Source: Leptasterias polaris (lineage: Eukaryota; Echinodermata; Asteroidea; Forcipulatida; Asteriidae). Taken from it: a stretch of DNA of 64,000 bases. The notes under the pieces were generated by a model, which did no database searches, was not told the DNA's origin, and worked only from the letters and a program-made list of their open reading frames with translations. The translations under genes were made by a program, and so were the position numbers. How positions within the stretch are numbered: position 1 is the stretch's first letter; each line of letters starts with the position of its first letter. Positions 13,501 through 27,300 of the stretch are shown in pieces. Location: positions 3,893,001 to 3,957,000 of the forward strand of contig JAZGTN010000064.1 in the NCBI GenBank assembly GCA_037783415.1, read 5' to 3'.

Positions 13501-16500
13501 TGACAATTGTGTCCGTAAAGCAAGACACAAAAAGCATTTTTGCTTCATCCTTTAGATGGGATGTAAAGCTGTTGGTCTCATGTATTGAGTAATGCACATA
13601 AAGTAACCCAGTGTATAAATGTACATGCATCGCTCAGAGAAGGAGATTGCCCCGGTGTTTCTGGCAGTGACTGCCGAGTGCACTGCACAACGCCTTGTAA
13701 ACCCTTATAAGGTTGCTTCATAAATCGGCCTCATAATAAATAAAAAACTTTAAAAACCTGGTTTGAAAATGTTTCTCTTTCTTCAAGCACCTTGCGTACA
13801 ATATTGGTACATACGTGTATAAAAGACTCGGGTGTTGTTGTTGGGTTTTGATGTCACTAGCCCAATGCTTAATTTACTAGTACTCAACTCTAGTACTCGA
13901 CTTAAGACAACTTCAGCCACTTTCACACCAGTCAAAGTTCCTCAGAAAATTCCCAGGAAATTTGGTGAACATTTTTACACATGAATTGCTCTACTTTACC
14001 AAATAGACAATGCCCAGGAGATAGTGACCTCCGCCTCGGAGTAGGGTTAAGCAGAAACCCAGGGGTTAGCATACCGAGTGTTTCCCCGGGGAAATTGGAT
14101 CAAGTGTGAATCAGACATGGTGTGGCTGTGGGGTTACAATTTATTTTAGGAATTTCCTGTGATCTACTTCCTTGGATTTGGGTTGATAGTGTGAAAAGAG
14201 CTAGTGGGAATCAGTTTTATTTATGTATACATGTATTCAAAGTAGTATGGTTTGGTTAACTTTTCACACACAAATATTTGAATCTAAGCAGCGATTCATG
14301 CATGAATCTTTTCTCAGATTGGTGAGGGTTGGTGTCCGTTCAGAGATGCAGTTGGTGCCCGCTGTCACCTCACTTAACGTTGTTGGATTCAACATTTTTG
14401 TTCAAACACCATGACAGTATTCTTGCTTGTTTATTCAGCAAGTAGACACTGTATTCAGCTGAAACTTTCTCATGCGACTTTTATTGTATCTTTCTCAATA
14501 ATGTTGCCAATAAATAAGCATTACGTTGACAAAAAAAAACAATCTATGACCCTATCTTTAAGTTTGTTACCCATCTATTTCAGTGACACCATCTTGTTTC
14601 TCTTTCATACAAATGTGATCAAACCGAGGCCGGAAAGAAAAAAGTCTGGCACCCTTAAGAGAAATGAAAATTACAACTTGTTTTGCCGTTTGGTATTCAG
14701 GGAACCTAACAAAGACTACAGCAATGTGACGAAGGTCTATGAGACTACATTTGTACGATAACGCTTGACAATAATGGGGCATGACAGCAAACAAATGTAC
14801 CTGTACGAGTGTACATATCTTTGTTGTTATATGTACAGTTATAATGATTCAGAGGGCATAAGTCAACCTGACTCAGACATGCACAGCATGGCATGCTCGA
14901 TGCCCAAATCAGTCTGACAATGTTCGTGTACAATCATGCATTATAAAATCACACTGTGCATGCTACATTGTGTTTTTTGTTATCAGGTTTTGTTACTTGC
15001 TTTGAAAATGATCAGACATTTTCCTACTTTAGTCTGATTATGATTTTTTGTGCACTTCGAAAAATCAGAGAAACTGTGATTATTTATAGCATGAAAGTCT
15101 GTTAAGGCATACACCATGTGTAGGTCAGCCCTTGTACAAATAGGTGAGAATAACACCTACATGTGTCATGGCTGAGCGGTTTAGAGCATCGAATTCAAGT
15201 TCTGGTGGTTAAGTCATCGGAGTTTGGGTTCGAATCACAGTCATGACACTTGTGTCCTTGAGCAAGATGCTTTACTAAAATTGCTTCTCTTCACCCAGGG
15301 GTTTAATAATAATAATAATAATACGAGAAATTTATATAGCGCATACAGGGCGCATAATGCAGAAGCCTCTATGCGCAACACAAAAACAAAAAAAACATTG
15401 AAAAGAATATTATTTTACATTTTATTATGTTTACATGTAAATGGGTACCTGCTAGGGTAGAGGATGATATTGTGTATGAAAAGGCTTTGCAGCGCCATGG
15501 CAGCTTGGGCTCTATACTCCCCAGGGAGCTGAGAAAGATTAAAGGAATGTTATTGGCCCAATGACCGGGGCAATAATGTAAAGGGTATTGATACTTTATT
15601 GTAAAATGTGCTATACAAAAGTTAACTCATGCAGAGCTCAATATCCAAGTTACTATTGAAAAAAAAAGTTTTATTTTTATTGAAGTAAACTTTATTTATA
15701 ACATGAGGTTCAGTCCATTAACATTGGTTAGGCAATGAAAGAAAACTTGTGCGTGACATTCAACAATTGATTCTGTATTATTTCCTATCACCAGCTACGC
15801 GTCTCCATGGAAACAGACAATTTTCTGATCAACCCCTTTGGCCTGATGTACCACGAGATCACAGCCTCCTCCCTGGTGAAAGTGGACATGCTCGGACAAG
15901 TGGTTGACCCCGGCACCACAACCTTCGACCCAAACTTGTCTGGCTTAGCACTGCACTCGGCAATCCACCACTGCAGACCGGACGCCAAGTGCATAGTGCA
16001 TATTCACAATTCTGACGTTGTTGCGGTGAGTGAAGCTTGTAGTTATGCGGGTTGGGGGTTGAGATGGTTTAAGTAATGCTTAAAGCCCAATTAATTTGGG
16101 GGTAGTAGTGGTGTAAAGGGCTTTGATGCAATATTTTAAAGAGCCTAATAGTTGACAATTTTAATTCTTGTCCGTAGGTGTCGTCAATGAAATGTGGCCT
16201 ATTACCCCTGAGCCAGGAGGCGTTGATCTGCGGGAATGTTTCGTACTACGACTACAGCGGCATCCTTATTGGCGAGCAGCAGAAGGACGACATCATCCGT
16301 GCCCTCGGACCCAACAACAAAATACTGTTTCTGCGTAACCATGGTGTCGCTTGCTGTGGGGAGACTGTGGAAGAGGCCTACTACTGGACCACTAAGGTTG
16401 TCTCTGCATGCGCTTCCCAAGTAAGTTGGTGGCGTGCATAAAGCGCTTGCCTCTCGGCACTTTGGCTGTGTTTTGATTCTTGGCTAAGGCCATGTGTGAG

Positions 16501-19500
16501 TAGAGTTGTGCGTTGGTTCTCTTTGGGATATTCTCTAGTTTTCCTCCGGAAAAATCAAACATTTTTGATCTACTGTGCTCTGTGGCAATACTGGTCAATG
16601 TGGCTGGCTGCAAAATGGCGTCTTTCATGCCTGTGGCTTGACCTCGAGCCAAGTCACACCGAGTCCCAGAGTCGAAAAACGCCCTCAAGACTGGTCTCCA
16701 TTGCGAGACCTGCCTCAAGTCCGAGACGGGCCTCCAGCCGTCCAGCACTGGTCAATGATATTGAATGGTCAGACAGTAGGAGCGTCGACTGTGTTGTATA
16801 TGTATGCATTTACCACATGGTTCTTATGTTGTAGGCTGGCATACATGTAGTTTATCTATCATTTAAAACCACAGTCTAAGATATTGAACGGTCAGACAGT
16901 AGGAGGGTTGATTGTACTGTGTAAATTTGCACTCACCACATGATATCATTTTGCAGGCTGGCATACATGTAGTTTATCTGTTGCTCAAAACAAAAGTGGA
17001 TGATATTGAATGGTAGGAAACTTGTGGGGTAATAAGCAAGCATCAACTAATCAGGATTCAAAATTCTTACTTTCAGTTCTCACCTTTTCGCTCACCAAAT
17101 CTTCTAGATGTACAGAGAATTGCTTTTATTGAAATAATATCTGGTTATGAAATCAAGAGAGCATCAAGAGGGATTATAACCTGTAGACTTGATGATGCCA
17201 GACTTGGGTATTCATCTTTTAGAATGCCATTTTCATTTTGCAAAGAGCACTTCCACTGGAACATCTTTAAGTCTTTGGGAAACTTTAGGAGGAATAAGGC
17301 CAAGACCTAGGCAGCAGAAGCCATGGCCTGCATGTTACCTGTTTGGCACTTGAGCAAGATACTTTACCATTATTGCTTCGTCCCTCAGAAGGGCGTGAAG
17401 CCATAGGTCCCCTGTGTTGTGTAATGCACGTAAAAGAACCCAGTTACACTTATCACAAATACAAGGGGTTTGCCCTGGTGTTTCTTGCAGTGGCTGCTGA
17501 ATGAGCCACAGCACCTTGTAAACCCTTAGAAGGTGCTTAGTAAATGGGTCTTACAATTGAAAAAAATACCTCTGTTATCCTGGTAAAAAAGAAATAATTA
17601 CCACTTTGATATGCCCCTAGGGGTGTGATAAAGCGCTATATAAGAACCCATCATTATTATGTTTTTCAGGTCAAGAGCATGGTTGTCGGCATAGACAATC
17701 TCATCTTGCTGCCTGACAGCGTGAAGGAGGAGACGCAAAGAATCGCCTTGGAAGGAGCTAGGATGCCGATCAAGGTGGAGCACGAGGAAGGGCAGAAGCC
17801 ACGAGAGAGGAAATGGAAGGTTGGACAGCTGGAGTTTGAAGCCATGATGAGACAACTTGATAACATGGTACAGACCGACAAACTTTTTTTTATTATAATT
17901 ATTATTGTTATTAACACTTTGACTGCTGCAATTTTTTACACGGTCGTCCCTCCCCACGGTGCTGCAGATTTTTTACAACATTTTTAAAAAACTTCATTTT
18001 TACACTGTCTCTCCCCATGATTCTGCAGGTTTTATTTTGAGAACTACAACAAAAATGTATAAACAAGAACATCCCAATAAATGACATTGTTGCTTTACCC
18101 ACACTATTTTGTGTTTTCTATTACACCTAATACTGCTTTTTGGAGTGGTTTTGGGGGTCTGGTGAAGAGGAATTTTACACTGTTTGCAGAAGAATCGGGT
18201 CTCTCTTCTGTTTTTCACCGTCTGCAAATCACCGTCATCATCGAACGATTCCTGTCAATCAAATTCACTTTCAACGTCACTGGCATTACTTTCAGAGTCT
18301 ATAGTATCATAATAATCCTTTCCATCAAACTCACTTGCTTCAGAGTCGATATCTGTGAATATTTCATCAAAAGCTTCTGCTACAATCACTCACCGTTTCA
18401 TGGGCGTCGCCATTTTTAAATCCTGAAGTGTAATCATCCGGGTACTATACCACCGCTGGTGCCTGGGCCCAATGACTGAAACCATTGAAAACAACTCCAT
18501 TGTGTCCCCAAAGACCCCTAATATACGTCAATACATTTTATACATGAAAAGCATTTCAATCCTTGATCTACAGAGGGCAGTACAATGTTGTACTACCAGC
18601 CCGAGTATACTCGGGCATAGCACCTACTGGGGGGTAAGTCTATCCAGAGTATACTCGGGATTAGCAGTCAAAGTGTTAAGTGGTGTTTAAAAGTCTGCGT
18701 GGTGTGAAAATAAGAAGTAACTATAAATAAATAAATAGTAAACTTGCTGGTACAACTATGTATTAAATCTCTTTTGTGGGAGTGTTGGCTCTGAAAAGAG
18801 CCGGTTTGGTCTCGATGTTTCGAGCAGTATGCTCTGCTCTTCTTCAGGAGTATGCTCTGCTCTTCTTCAGGAGTATGCTCTGCTCTTCTTCAGGAGTATG
18901 CTCTGCTCTTCTTCAGGAGTATGCTCTGCTCTTCTCCTGAAGAAGGGCAGAGTATTACTGCTCGAAACATCGAGAACACATCGGCTCTTTTCAGAGCCAA
19001 CACTCCCACAAAAGAGATTTAATACATGTTAGTAAAAAGTGAAGTTTAACTGAAATTATTTAAGCTTAAAAAGAGGATATATTCCCACAACTGATCAACA
19101 ATTGATGTTTGAATGTGACCACAAATTTATCATAAATTCTGACTGATATTTTGTCTGAAATTACCCCCACCCCCCCCCCCCCCCCCCCCCAGGGTCACCG
19201 AACAGGCTATGTGTACCATCAGCCCCTCATTCGCTCCGACCCCAAGCCCCGCAGCGAGGTGGCCCACCCAGCAGCCTCCACTTCAGTCACTTACTTCTAT
19301 GACGACGACAAGGAGGGCAGCAAGTACCAGTCTCCGATGAAGCTGATGAATCGCAAACAGGCTGGAGAGAAGACTAAGTGGTTGAACACGCCCAACACAT
19401 ACACCAAGGTGGAGACGCAGGAGGAGCTGAAGGAAGGAGATGAAACTCCAAAGAAGAAGACAGTGGTGAGGAGTCTTAATCACAAATCTAAACTTCGCAA

Positions 19501-22500
19501 AGTCTGTTATTGTTAACTAGCGGGTCAGACTCAGTGGTGTAGCTGCATGTCTAAAATGAAGGAGGTCGTGGGTTCGAATCCCACCTGAGAAACATTATGG
19601 AGAAACAAGCCAAAACAAGCCAACATGGGTAACATTTTCAAAAATATTTTTTGGGTAAACTCAAGTGCCAAAATATATCTTTTTACATTGGCGACTTCCT
19701 TTCCGATAAACAACATCAACATGGAAATAAAATTTGCCGATGTACAAGTGAGAGAAAGAGAAATCAAAGAAAATTTGAAAACATTGTTTGCGTACGTTTG
19801 TTACTTGGAAAGTTGTGCACACAAGTTCTCTCAACTGTACTGTCATCTCAATGGGAAAAAATACTACAAAAGTGATTGAAAACAATCACAACATACCTTT
19901 GAAAATGAATACGAGTGCCTCTTTTACCTACAGATAACCTCTGCACCTCACATCACGGTATTCCGTGTGTAAAAACACCAATAAGTTTAACGCGAACGAA
20001 GTGGAAGGTCGCCATTACTGTGTACATTGCGCGTGTGATACGCATTATGTACAATAGGGTCTGCACATCCACAGAGAACGAACAGCTGCTCGTGCTTCAC
20101 ATGCGTTGGTGATAATTATAGGACTTCTGACCTTTGAACCTTTGGAGGTGGACATCGTCATTTTTGCTTATGGGCACCATGTGCTATTTTTAGACTGTTG
20201 TCATGTCGAGATAGCGTTCTATCTCTGGCCGTTTGCTGCATGTTAATCGCATGTTTAGAACTAAAAATACAACTTGTCAAACTTCGAAGGCGTTTTGGCG
20301 CAGTATTCGAAGTAATACGCAGGGCGCCTGCAGGCTGTATGTGTGCGCTAAAAGGGTTTTAAACCCCTTTCTCTTTGTTTCATTTTCTCATATCACTTGG
20401 TGTTTCTGCTTTCACAACTTTTGAACAAAAGGTTTTATAAACATGGAGTTTTAAAAGTAGTTAAGCATAGCTTATGCTCTTTTCAGATGAATAAAACAAA
20501 CAAAAAATGACAAGGGTCGACAAACGACTCATTTTGCTTGATCGCATCACATATGTGATCCAATTAGAATGTTCCTACCGTTTGAACTTATGAGAGTTCC
20601 TAACAATACTCAATCTTAGTTATTGAAGAAATTAATTCATGTATTTTGTGGTGGTTTTTAGTGGGTATCCGAAGTAGATAAGCAGACATCCGGAGAATCA
20701 ATCCGAATTGAGCCTCACCAGTTCTCAAAGCTTTCAGATGACCCCAAGGAGCTGAAGAAGAGACAGAAAGATGTGAGTATAACACAGTGACTTGATGCCA
20801 GTCTTCCAGCTATTGCAGGAATTCTTGCTTGTTCATATTTTTTCCCGAAGAAAATGGATTTTGGATTTCAACGTTTGTTTGCAGTTAACCACTTAATCGC
20901 CCCAACCCTATTACACAATAACCCCTGGAAGAAGGAGATTTTAAGCCTGATTTCCAGTACTCTCTGTCTCCCTTTGTACCAGGGTAAACGAAGCGTTGTC
21001 ATTTGGTAACTGTAAAATGTTTTCCCCCCCTGATCCTATAGATCAAGGCAGATCGGTTCGATGACAAAGTGACAGCTGGCCCCATCTCTGAAGTGTTGTC
21101 TGGAGTACAGTACGGTGACACACGCAAACAACAGGTGGGTTGATATTACAGGCACCCCTTCAACCATTCCTGATCACTCACTGTCAGAACGTGTATCTAT
21201 GCTTCATGAAAAAGTAGCAAGCACTGTTTGGTTTGTTTACATTTATGCAGTGGTGGTAGTTTGGTCTGTCTATCCATGTTGTTTGTCACACAAATACCAC
21301 CAAAACTGCATCATAAATTGAGTCGTATTATATTTGTTCAGCAACATGGAGATCCCTGCACTACTTTAAAAAAACAAAAACATAAATGCACTTGGTGTTT
21401 TTTCTTTTTATGTTATTTTTTGTTGTGGGTGTTTGAGACACTGAGGGTTTGGGTGGAATAAATTTTGTAACAATAACCATGTTTGTGAAATTTTTAACAA
21501 CGTACCAAAAGAGGCACGTTTGGACCTTACTGTCGGATTGTTGAAGGGCTAAAATATTTGCTTCCTGTTTTATGATACCAAGAAAATTGTCGGGGGGGGG
21601 GGAATGATATCAAGTGCATGCATTTTATTTTTAACAGTACCGACAAAAGCTTTTCCTTCGCATCTTGGTTTTTGCATGATTTTTGGGTTGTTTTTTGAGG
21701 TTTGGTTGGGTGTGCTTTGCATGGCATTCGCAAGCTACATTTATACCTCCAATGCCATCAAGTCAATTTTAATAATTTTCAAGTCCACGATTTGTTTGGA
21801 CTGCAGATTTCAAATGCATCCCATGATTTGCACTTACAATAAAAAAAAAAAAACACAAGATGCCATGAAATGTTTCGGGTAACATTTGTCACAATGTGGA
21901 AGGTTTGTGGGGGTTCGCTTGAGGGTAGAGACAAGGCATGCATGAGGCCACATCAAGGTTTTGGGGCTTAGAATTTCAGGTTCAATTAGTTTTAGAAACT
22001 GGTACAATGTGGCACAATCAGATTTGGACTTGTCTGTATTATGCTAATATCAATGATTGTTTTAACATTAATTTTAAGTATCGAGTAATGAACATATATT
22101 TTTCAAAGAATTGTTATTGGCCTCATTTCGACCACAGCAGAGTCTTTCTCTAAGGCTAAACGACAACACAACACACACATACAAATGAGCTAGTGTAACA
22201 GAAGCAGTCGAGTGGAAAGTAGTGAAAAAAGGAGAAGAATGCATTCAGCAAAACCCTGAACATTTATTTTGTCGCGTAAAACCTGAAATGAAGCAGCCAG
22301 TAGTACACTTATAGATTTGCTAGTTCATCTCGAGTGAGTCGGCCAGAAAAAGGAACAGAAATGGTTCAGGTTGAAATGTAGAAATGAAAAAGATCCAACT
22401 CATTTAATAAAACAAGCTAATATAGAAATGAGATGCTTCAGAACAGAGTGCCCCGTAATCAAGGTTCTCCCCATGCACAAGCTACATGTAGCGTATTGGG

Positions 22501-24346
22501 CCAATATGCTCAAATGGCTGCCGCTGCGCAACCAAAATTATGAAGATAAAACCATTTAGAATGCCCCTGATTGCACAGTAGTGCTTTTAAAACCAAAGGC
22601 AAACCCCGAGTGAAAAAGCGTTCTGAGGACTTTGTTTCAATTCTGCGTGCTTTGGCCAAACTTCCAAACATTTGGGTCCAGAAGATCCCCCTCAGTTTTG
22701 ATAAAACTCCTGGAATGAGTAGAGGCATCTGATTTAGGGAGCTTCAGCATCCCCCTCGCATTTCCATTCTTCACATCTTTAGACAACATTTAGCTAGAGA
22801 CATCCGTCTATATTTTGCTCTTTCTCTTAGCTTGCTAGGGATGCCCCCTTATCTGACTCAAAGGAGTGTCTTCACGAGTCACCCAAGGTATCTGACCTTT
22901 GACCCACGCCCGCATCAGCAATCCGCTGGGAACATTTTGTTGTTGTTCCAAACCGCACTGTTCTTTTCCGGTGTTAACTTTCCCCGCCCGGGCAGATTTC
23001 CGTTCCATTCATTACTTGCTCTGCTTTTCTTCTGTTTTGCTTTTGTCTTTATTCACATGTTCACGCTAGTTTTTAATTGTTGCACAGTACTTTTAGTTTA
23101 GTTTTCAGATTGGTTTGGTCTATCACATCTGGTTTTAGAATCTCGCTGAAAGCCAAGGGCATGTCTGAGCATTCACTTAAAGTTGCATGGCCCATGTTTT
23201 GCCGGAAGATACTGTTTAAAATTATTTGTTTCCCTGAATGAATTTTGACAGATGATGCTGTTTCAAAATGAAAAACATTCGCATGTGCCTTGACAACAAA
23301 TATTGTCAGTTATGAAGAGAGGTATCAATCGGCGTGCTAACCATGGTAGCGCGGCTTATCCTTTGAAAGAATTTTTTTATTTATAGCACCATTGTTATCA
23401 AAGAACCTTTATGAATTGGGTTTGCCTGAAAAATGGTTGAAGCACTATCCTTTCCTATCTAATCGTGAAATGGTTGACAAAAGCTGTGTTCGCATTGGAC
23501 TTCTGGGGGGGGGGGGGGGGGGGGTAAACAAACTGGGCAAATGGGTAACTTGACAATTGTTAAGTCCAGTTCAAACAGCCCAGGAAAATATCAACCAGGT
23601 AACTTAACCAAGACCAAAAGGGAGTTTAACAGGCCACCTTTGCCAACGTAAACTTACCTGGTCAAACTAACCGAGCCAAAAAGTCAAGTGTGGATGCATT
23701 GTCCGGGTAAAACCGGCCAGTAAAATACTGTGTCCGGTTCGCTGCACTGCCAGGATTACATGACTCACAGAAGAGAACTACAACATGCATGTACTGGTGA
23801 TGTTCACACTCATGTCGTTGTCGCGGTGGTATACAGAAGTCAGAAATTGCATCCCTTTGATTGCGTCTGCTTTGCTTCTTTTCAACAGTTGTTTACAAGC
23901 TAGATCATGTATTTTGTCACATCCAGTGAAAGGTTATTGGCATAGTTTCAATATCGTCTCGGTTAGTTTACTTACGTTAAATAATCCTATTGCAGACACC
24001 AGTAAGATTTACCCATTGGAATGTTACCTAGGGTCTTGGTTAAATGTTAATCCAATGTGAATGCGGCTAAAGAAATAGAAGTATGGTTGGGCATGTCCTT
24101 GAGACTTTTATTGGGGAGAGAGGTGAAGAGGAATTATTTTTATTTTTTTTTGGTTTGATTCCACGTTTTGCTAATACTAACACATTTTTGTGAGGCACTC
24201 TCTTTTTGTGTCATGCAATATTTTGGCATCTTTTAGTACAGAAAGCTTTGTGAAGTAAAGATCTGTTTTACAAAATTGGGAATCAGGTCGCAATTTCATA
24301 GGGCTGCTTATGCACACAAAAATAAGCGAAGCACAACAAGATTATG

Positions 24347-24390
<44 letters not shown>

Positions 24391-27300
24391 GAGATATCGC
24401 CCAACTCACAAGGCCACGGACGGCCACTCAAGGTGAGGGCTACACATAACTGATTTGGGCTATCGACCCAAATCAATTGACACCAGGGGCACGTTGCCTC
24501 CTACTCCTGGGGCTGAAACAGGGTTACCCCCTTCACAGTCCTTAAGGATGTAGGCATGGGTATCATCCACTAGGAGCCTGTCTGGTAGAGCAGAATGCAC
24601 TACCTTCCCAACTTTTTCGAAGCAATTATGGTTAAGTGCCTTGCTCAGGGGCACAAGTGTCATGACCGGGTATCGAACCCACACTCTGCTGCTGAAAACA
24701 CCAGAGCTTAGGTCCGGTGACCTAGACCGCTCGGCCACGACACGCCACACCAGATACAAGGTTTCAGTCAAAAACCATGTGACAGGTACCATTTGTGACT
24801 GGTATACTGGTAAGCAAATGTTTTCTGCTTAAGCAGCACTATGAAATCAGGCCCTGAGCGAACCCATTTCAGCACTACATGTGGGTTCGTTTGCCATCGA
24901 CCATTTGCTGAGGTGGCCCTCTAGTGTTGACAAGTTGACCGGTGTCTTTAGTTCGAGATAAAGCCTTTATAACGAGAAAATATGGGGAAGTTCGTTGCTT
25001 CATTATGCCATATCCAGCAAGAACGAAAAGACAAAATTGTTGATGCAAGTTGAAGAATCTTTGCAAAATAGACTTCCTGGTTTAACACACGCTCTGTTTT
25101 GGACAGTAGCTACTAACGTTCTGCCTGTTTTTTATTGCTTCTGCAGCTAACATGTTTTACTGTCAATGAACTGTGCAATAATTTAAATTTGAGACTCCTT
25201 TTTTGTGCAGAAATAAATCTGGCTGCAGACTGTTTTTAATCCATTATTTTACAAACTAGCTAAAAGTTTGGGTTTTTGTTTTTGTTGGATTATCGGGCAT
25301 AGCTTGGAGCACCTGTTATTTTTTTTTTTAAAGGTTTTGTTAAAATATTTTTGTGCAAATTTAACGATACTTCAAATAATGTACATGTACATGTCAGGGA
25401 TGAGATTTGACGAATGTGACAATTCCAGAACAATGGTTTGCGGGGCTCTCCCTTGTTCCAGACCGAGAACCTCATATAGTGTTACAATTCATGAGGTTTA
25501 CTGACTCTGTGCATCACCAGAAATATAGAACATGTTTTGACACAATGTGGACTAAATCTTTCTTCCTTTGGTGACTGCTTTACCACTTTCAAGGATATTT
25601 GAAGGCTCAAAGAGATTTGAGAAAATTCTGAAATCAAAGAAGAACATCCTGGGAAATCACATGCCTGACATCTTCGTTTAAAAGAAAACCATTTTGCACC
25701 ATCCACCTTTGCCATGCTTTAAAACCTCCTCCCAACCCACCCTTACTCCATTCCATCTTTCTTCTTCACGTATGGTTTATTTGATATGAAAGTTTCAGCT
25801 TGACAAGAAGGATGTTCCAAGCGCACCAAGCTGTTTGCGAGTTAGAATTGAATGTTGTCTGGTACAATAACTCCCTCAGTCACAAGTCAATGCTCAAGTC
25901 CAGTGTTGCTGCGTCGCATGACAAGGGACAAGCTTTTGCACAGTTACAAAGGGCAGTCATCCACTCTTACGTAACTTTGCAAAAGATTGCTTCTTATCAT
26001 TTGACATAGCAACCGTCTGTACAGTTTGAGGAATTCAAATGTTGCATCCTCTTAGAAAGTGATCCCTGTACTGCCGCTTCCCTGGTTATACGGCAGTTAC
26101 AGGTTGAATGGTTTCTGACTGGTACCCTGAACAAAGGGATTGACATAATAGGGAGACGCTATCATTGGGCTAGATAGCTCAGTCGGTAGAGCGCCAGCAT
26201 GTTAATCCAGAGGTCACAGGTTCAGATCCTGCTCTATTCAAATCAATTTTTCTTTGTTCACCCCAAAATGAATTCAAACTTAAGCAGTAACTTGTGACTA
26301 AACAAGTCATTGTGCTAGACATGATTCAAATCTAACTTGAAAAGGGGCTTATTGGAGTAATGACACTATTGGTCAGATAATCACAAATGAGATTAGGTGT
26401 CATGACTTTGTGCTTTATGGTTGTTTATCAAAACAGGGCGGTGGAGGTGATCAGATCCACGCTGCCTCCAAGGGAATCATCGAGCGGAGCCATCAGAAGG
26501 ATGCCCTGCTGTACACGGCCTACGCACCCAACCCATTCGAGAACATGTCGGAGGAAGACATCTTGCAGTATAAGAAAGAGATTGCCGAGAAGACAGGCCA
26601 AGGTCAGTCTCTTTGAACTTTAACCTCCTTGTGACCTCTGTATTGAGGTCAGGCTGGGCCTGACTGGTCATGTTGCATGTGTCCTTGAGCAACTTACTTA
26701 TCACAATAGCCCATATGCACAAGCAACCTCTTAAAAATACACCACATTGCAACTTTGGAAACCGAGTGCAGTTACATAAGAAACCAAGCTTCCTTGATGG
26801 GCGCGATGCTGTAGTTTACATGTACCTACAGGGTATGGCATTTTTTATAGTTGTGTACTGCATTGCTTCATAATCAGCACGCCTCGATCGTTGCTTGTGT
26901 TGCTTGGACTTGGACCAAGAATCCTTTGTGTGGCGATCATGGGCATCTGGGACATGCATATTGGCTATTGCTTTGTCCTATGGATGGGATGTAAAGCTGC
27001 AGGTCCTATGTACTAAGATAGGTATTTCACATAAAAGAACCCATAACACTTATCGTGGAAGAGTAGGGGTTAACCCTGGTGTTTCTGGTTCACATAGAAA
27101 GTTTCCTCAGGCTTGCAAACTGCAGTGATGAAGTTCACTTTTGAGGCATCTTTGCTTTCAATAAAAGAAATTAATTAAAATAATAATAGTAAGGCTTGAG
27201 GGCTCTTATTTTCTAGGGGTCAATTTTATTGAGATGGTTAAAGGAATTTGCAGTCTCATTTTGCAGTTGGAGGGTACCAGCCAAATGTCATACTTACTGT

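Larger units (their letters stand above)
2241..15794. other. Large adducin intron (13.55 kb)
   Basis: From GTAAGA to CTATCACCAG. The junction is confirmed because YNHIS joins directly to LRVSMETDNFLINPFGL as in other adducins. The intron holds a 27-bp minisatellite, MITEs, an antisense LINE fragment, SINEs and A/T microsatellites, all listed separately. The stretches 2242-3070, 4925-6300, 9740-10880, 11940-13400 and 14575-15160 show only non-repetitive or unrecognised non-coding DNA. No exon was found in them. Confidence 0.85.
16421..17669. other. Adducin intron d/e (1.25 kb)
   Basis: Holds a diverged 123-bp tandem repeat (16755-17018), a 5'-truncated SINE family B fragment (17341-17560) and a SINE family A tail fragment (17618-17660) directly before the next acceptor. 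No coding sequence is seen. Confidence 0.85.
17868..19192. other. Adducin intron e/f (1.3 kb)
   Basis: Holds the hairpin repeat at 18748-19033. Otherwise it is AT-rich DNA (18080-18700) with no recognised feature. It ends in a C21 run immediately before the AG acceptor. Confidence 0.85.
21135..26436. other. Adducin intron h/i (5.3 kb)
   Basis: From GTGGGT to AAAACAG. It contains a G20 run (23505-23524), a MITE interrupted by a SINE (24285-24855) and a SINE family C copy (26166-26336). The stretches 21135-23500, 23525-24280 and 24860-26160 show no recognised gene or repeat. Confidence 0.85.

Noticed and set aside
16496..16850. ORFs of 91-112 codons just after adducin exon d
   Set aside because: They overlap in different frames inside an intron and cover a diverged 123-bp tandem repeat. 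No conserved motif.
19527..19600. tRNA gene in intron f/g (GGGTTCGAATCCCACC)
   Set aside because: Only a B-box and part of a T arm are convincing; no full cloverleaf could be drawn, so it is more likely a SINE remnant.
26168..26245. Possible functional tRNA gene
   Set aside because: The tRNA-like head is followed by a tail shared with dispersed copies at 28612 and 60905, and the anticodon region differs in each copy, so it is a SINE.
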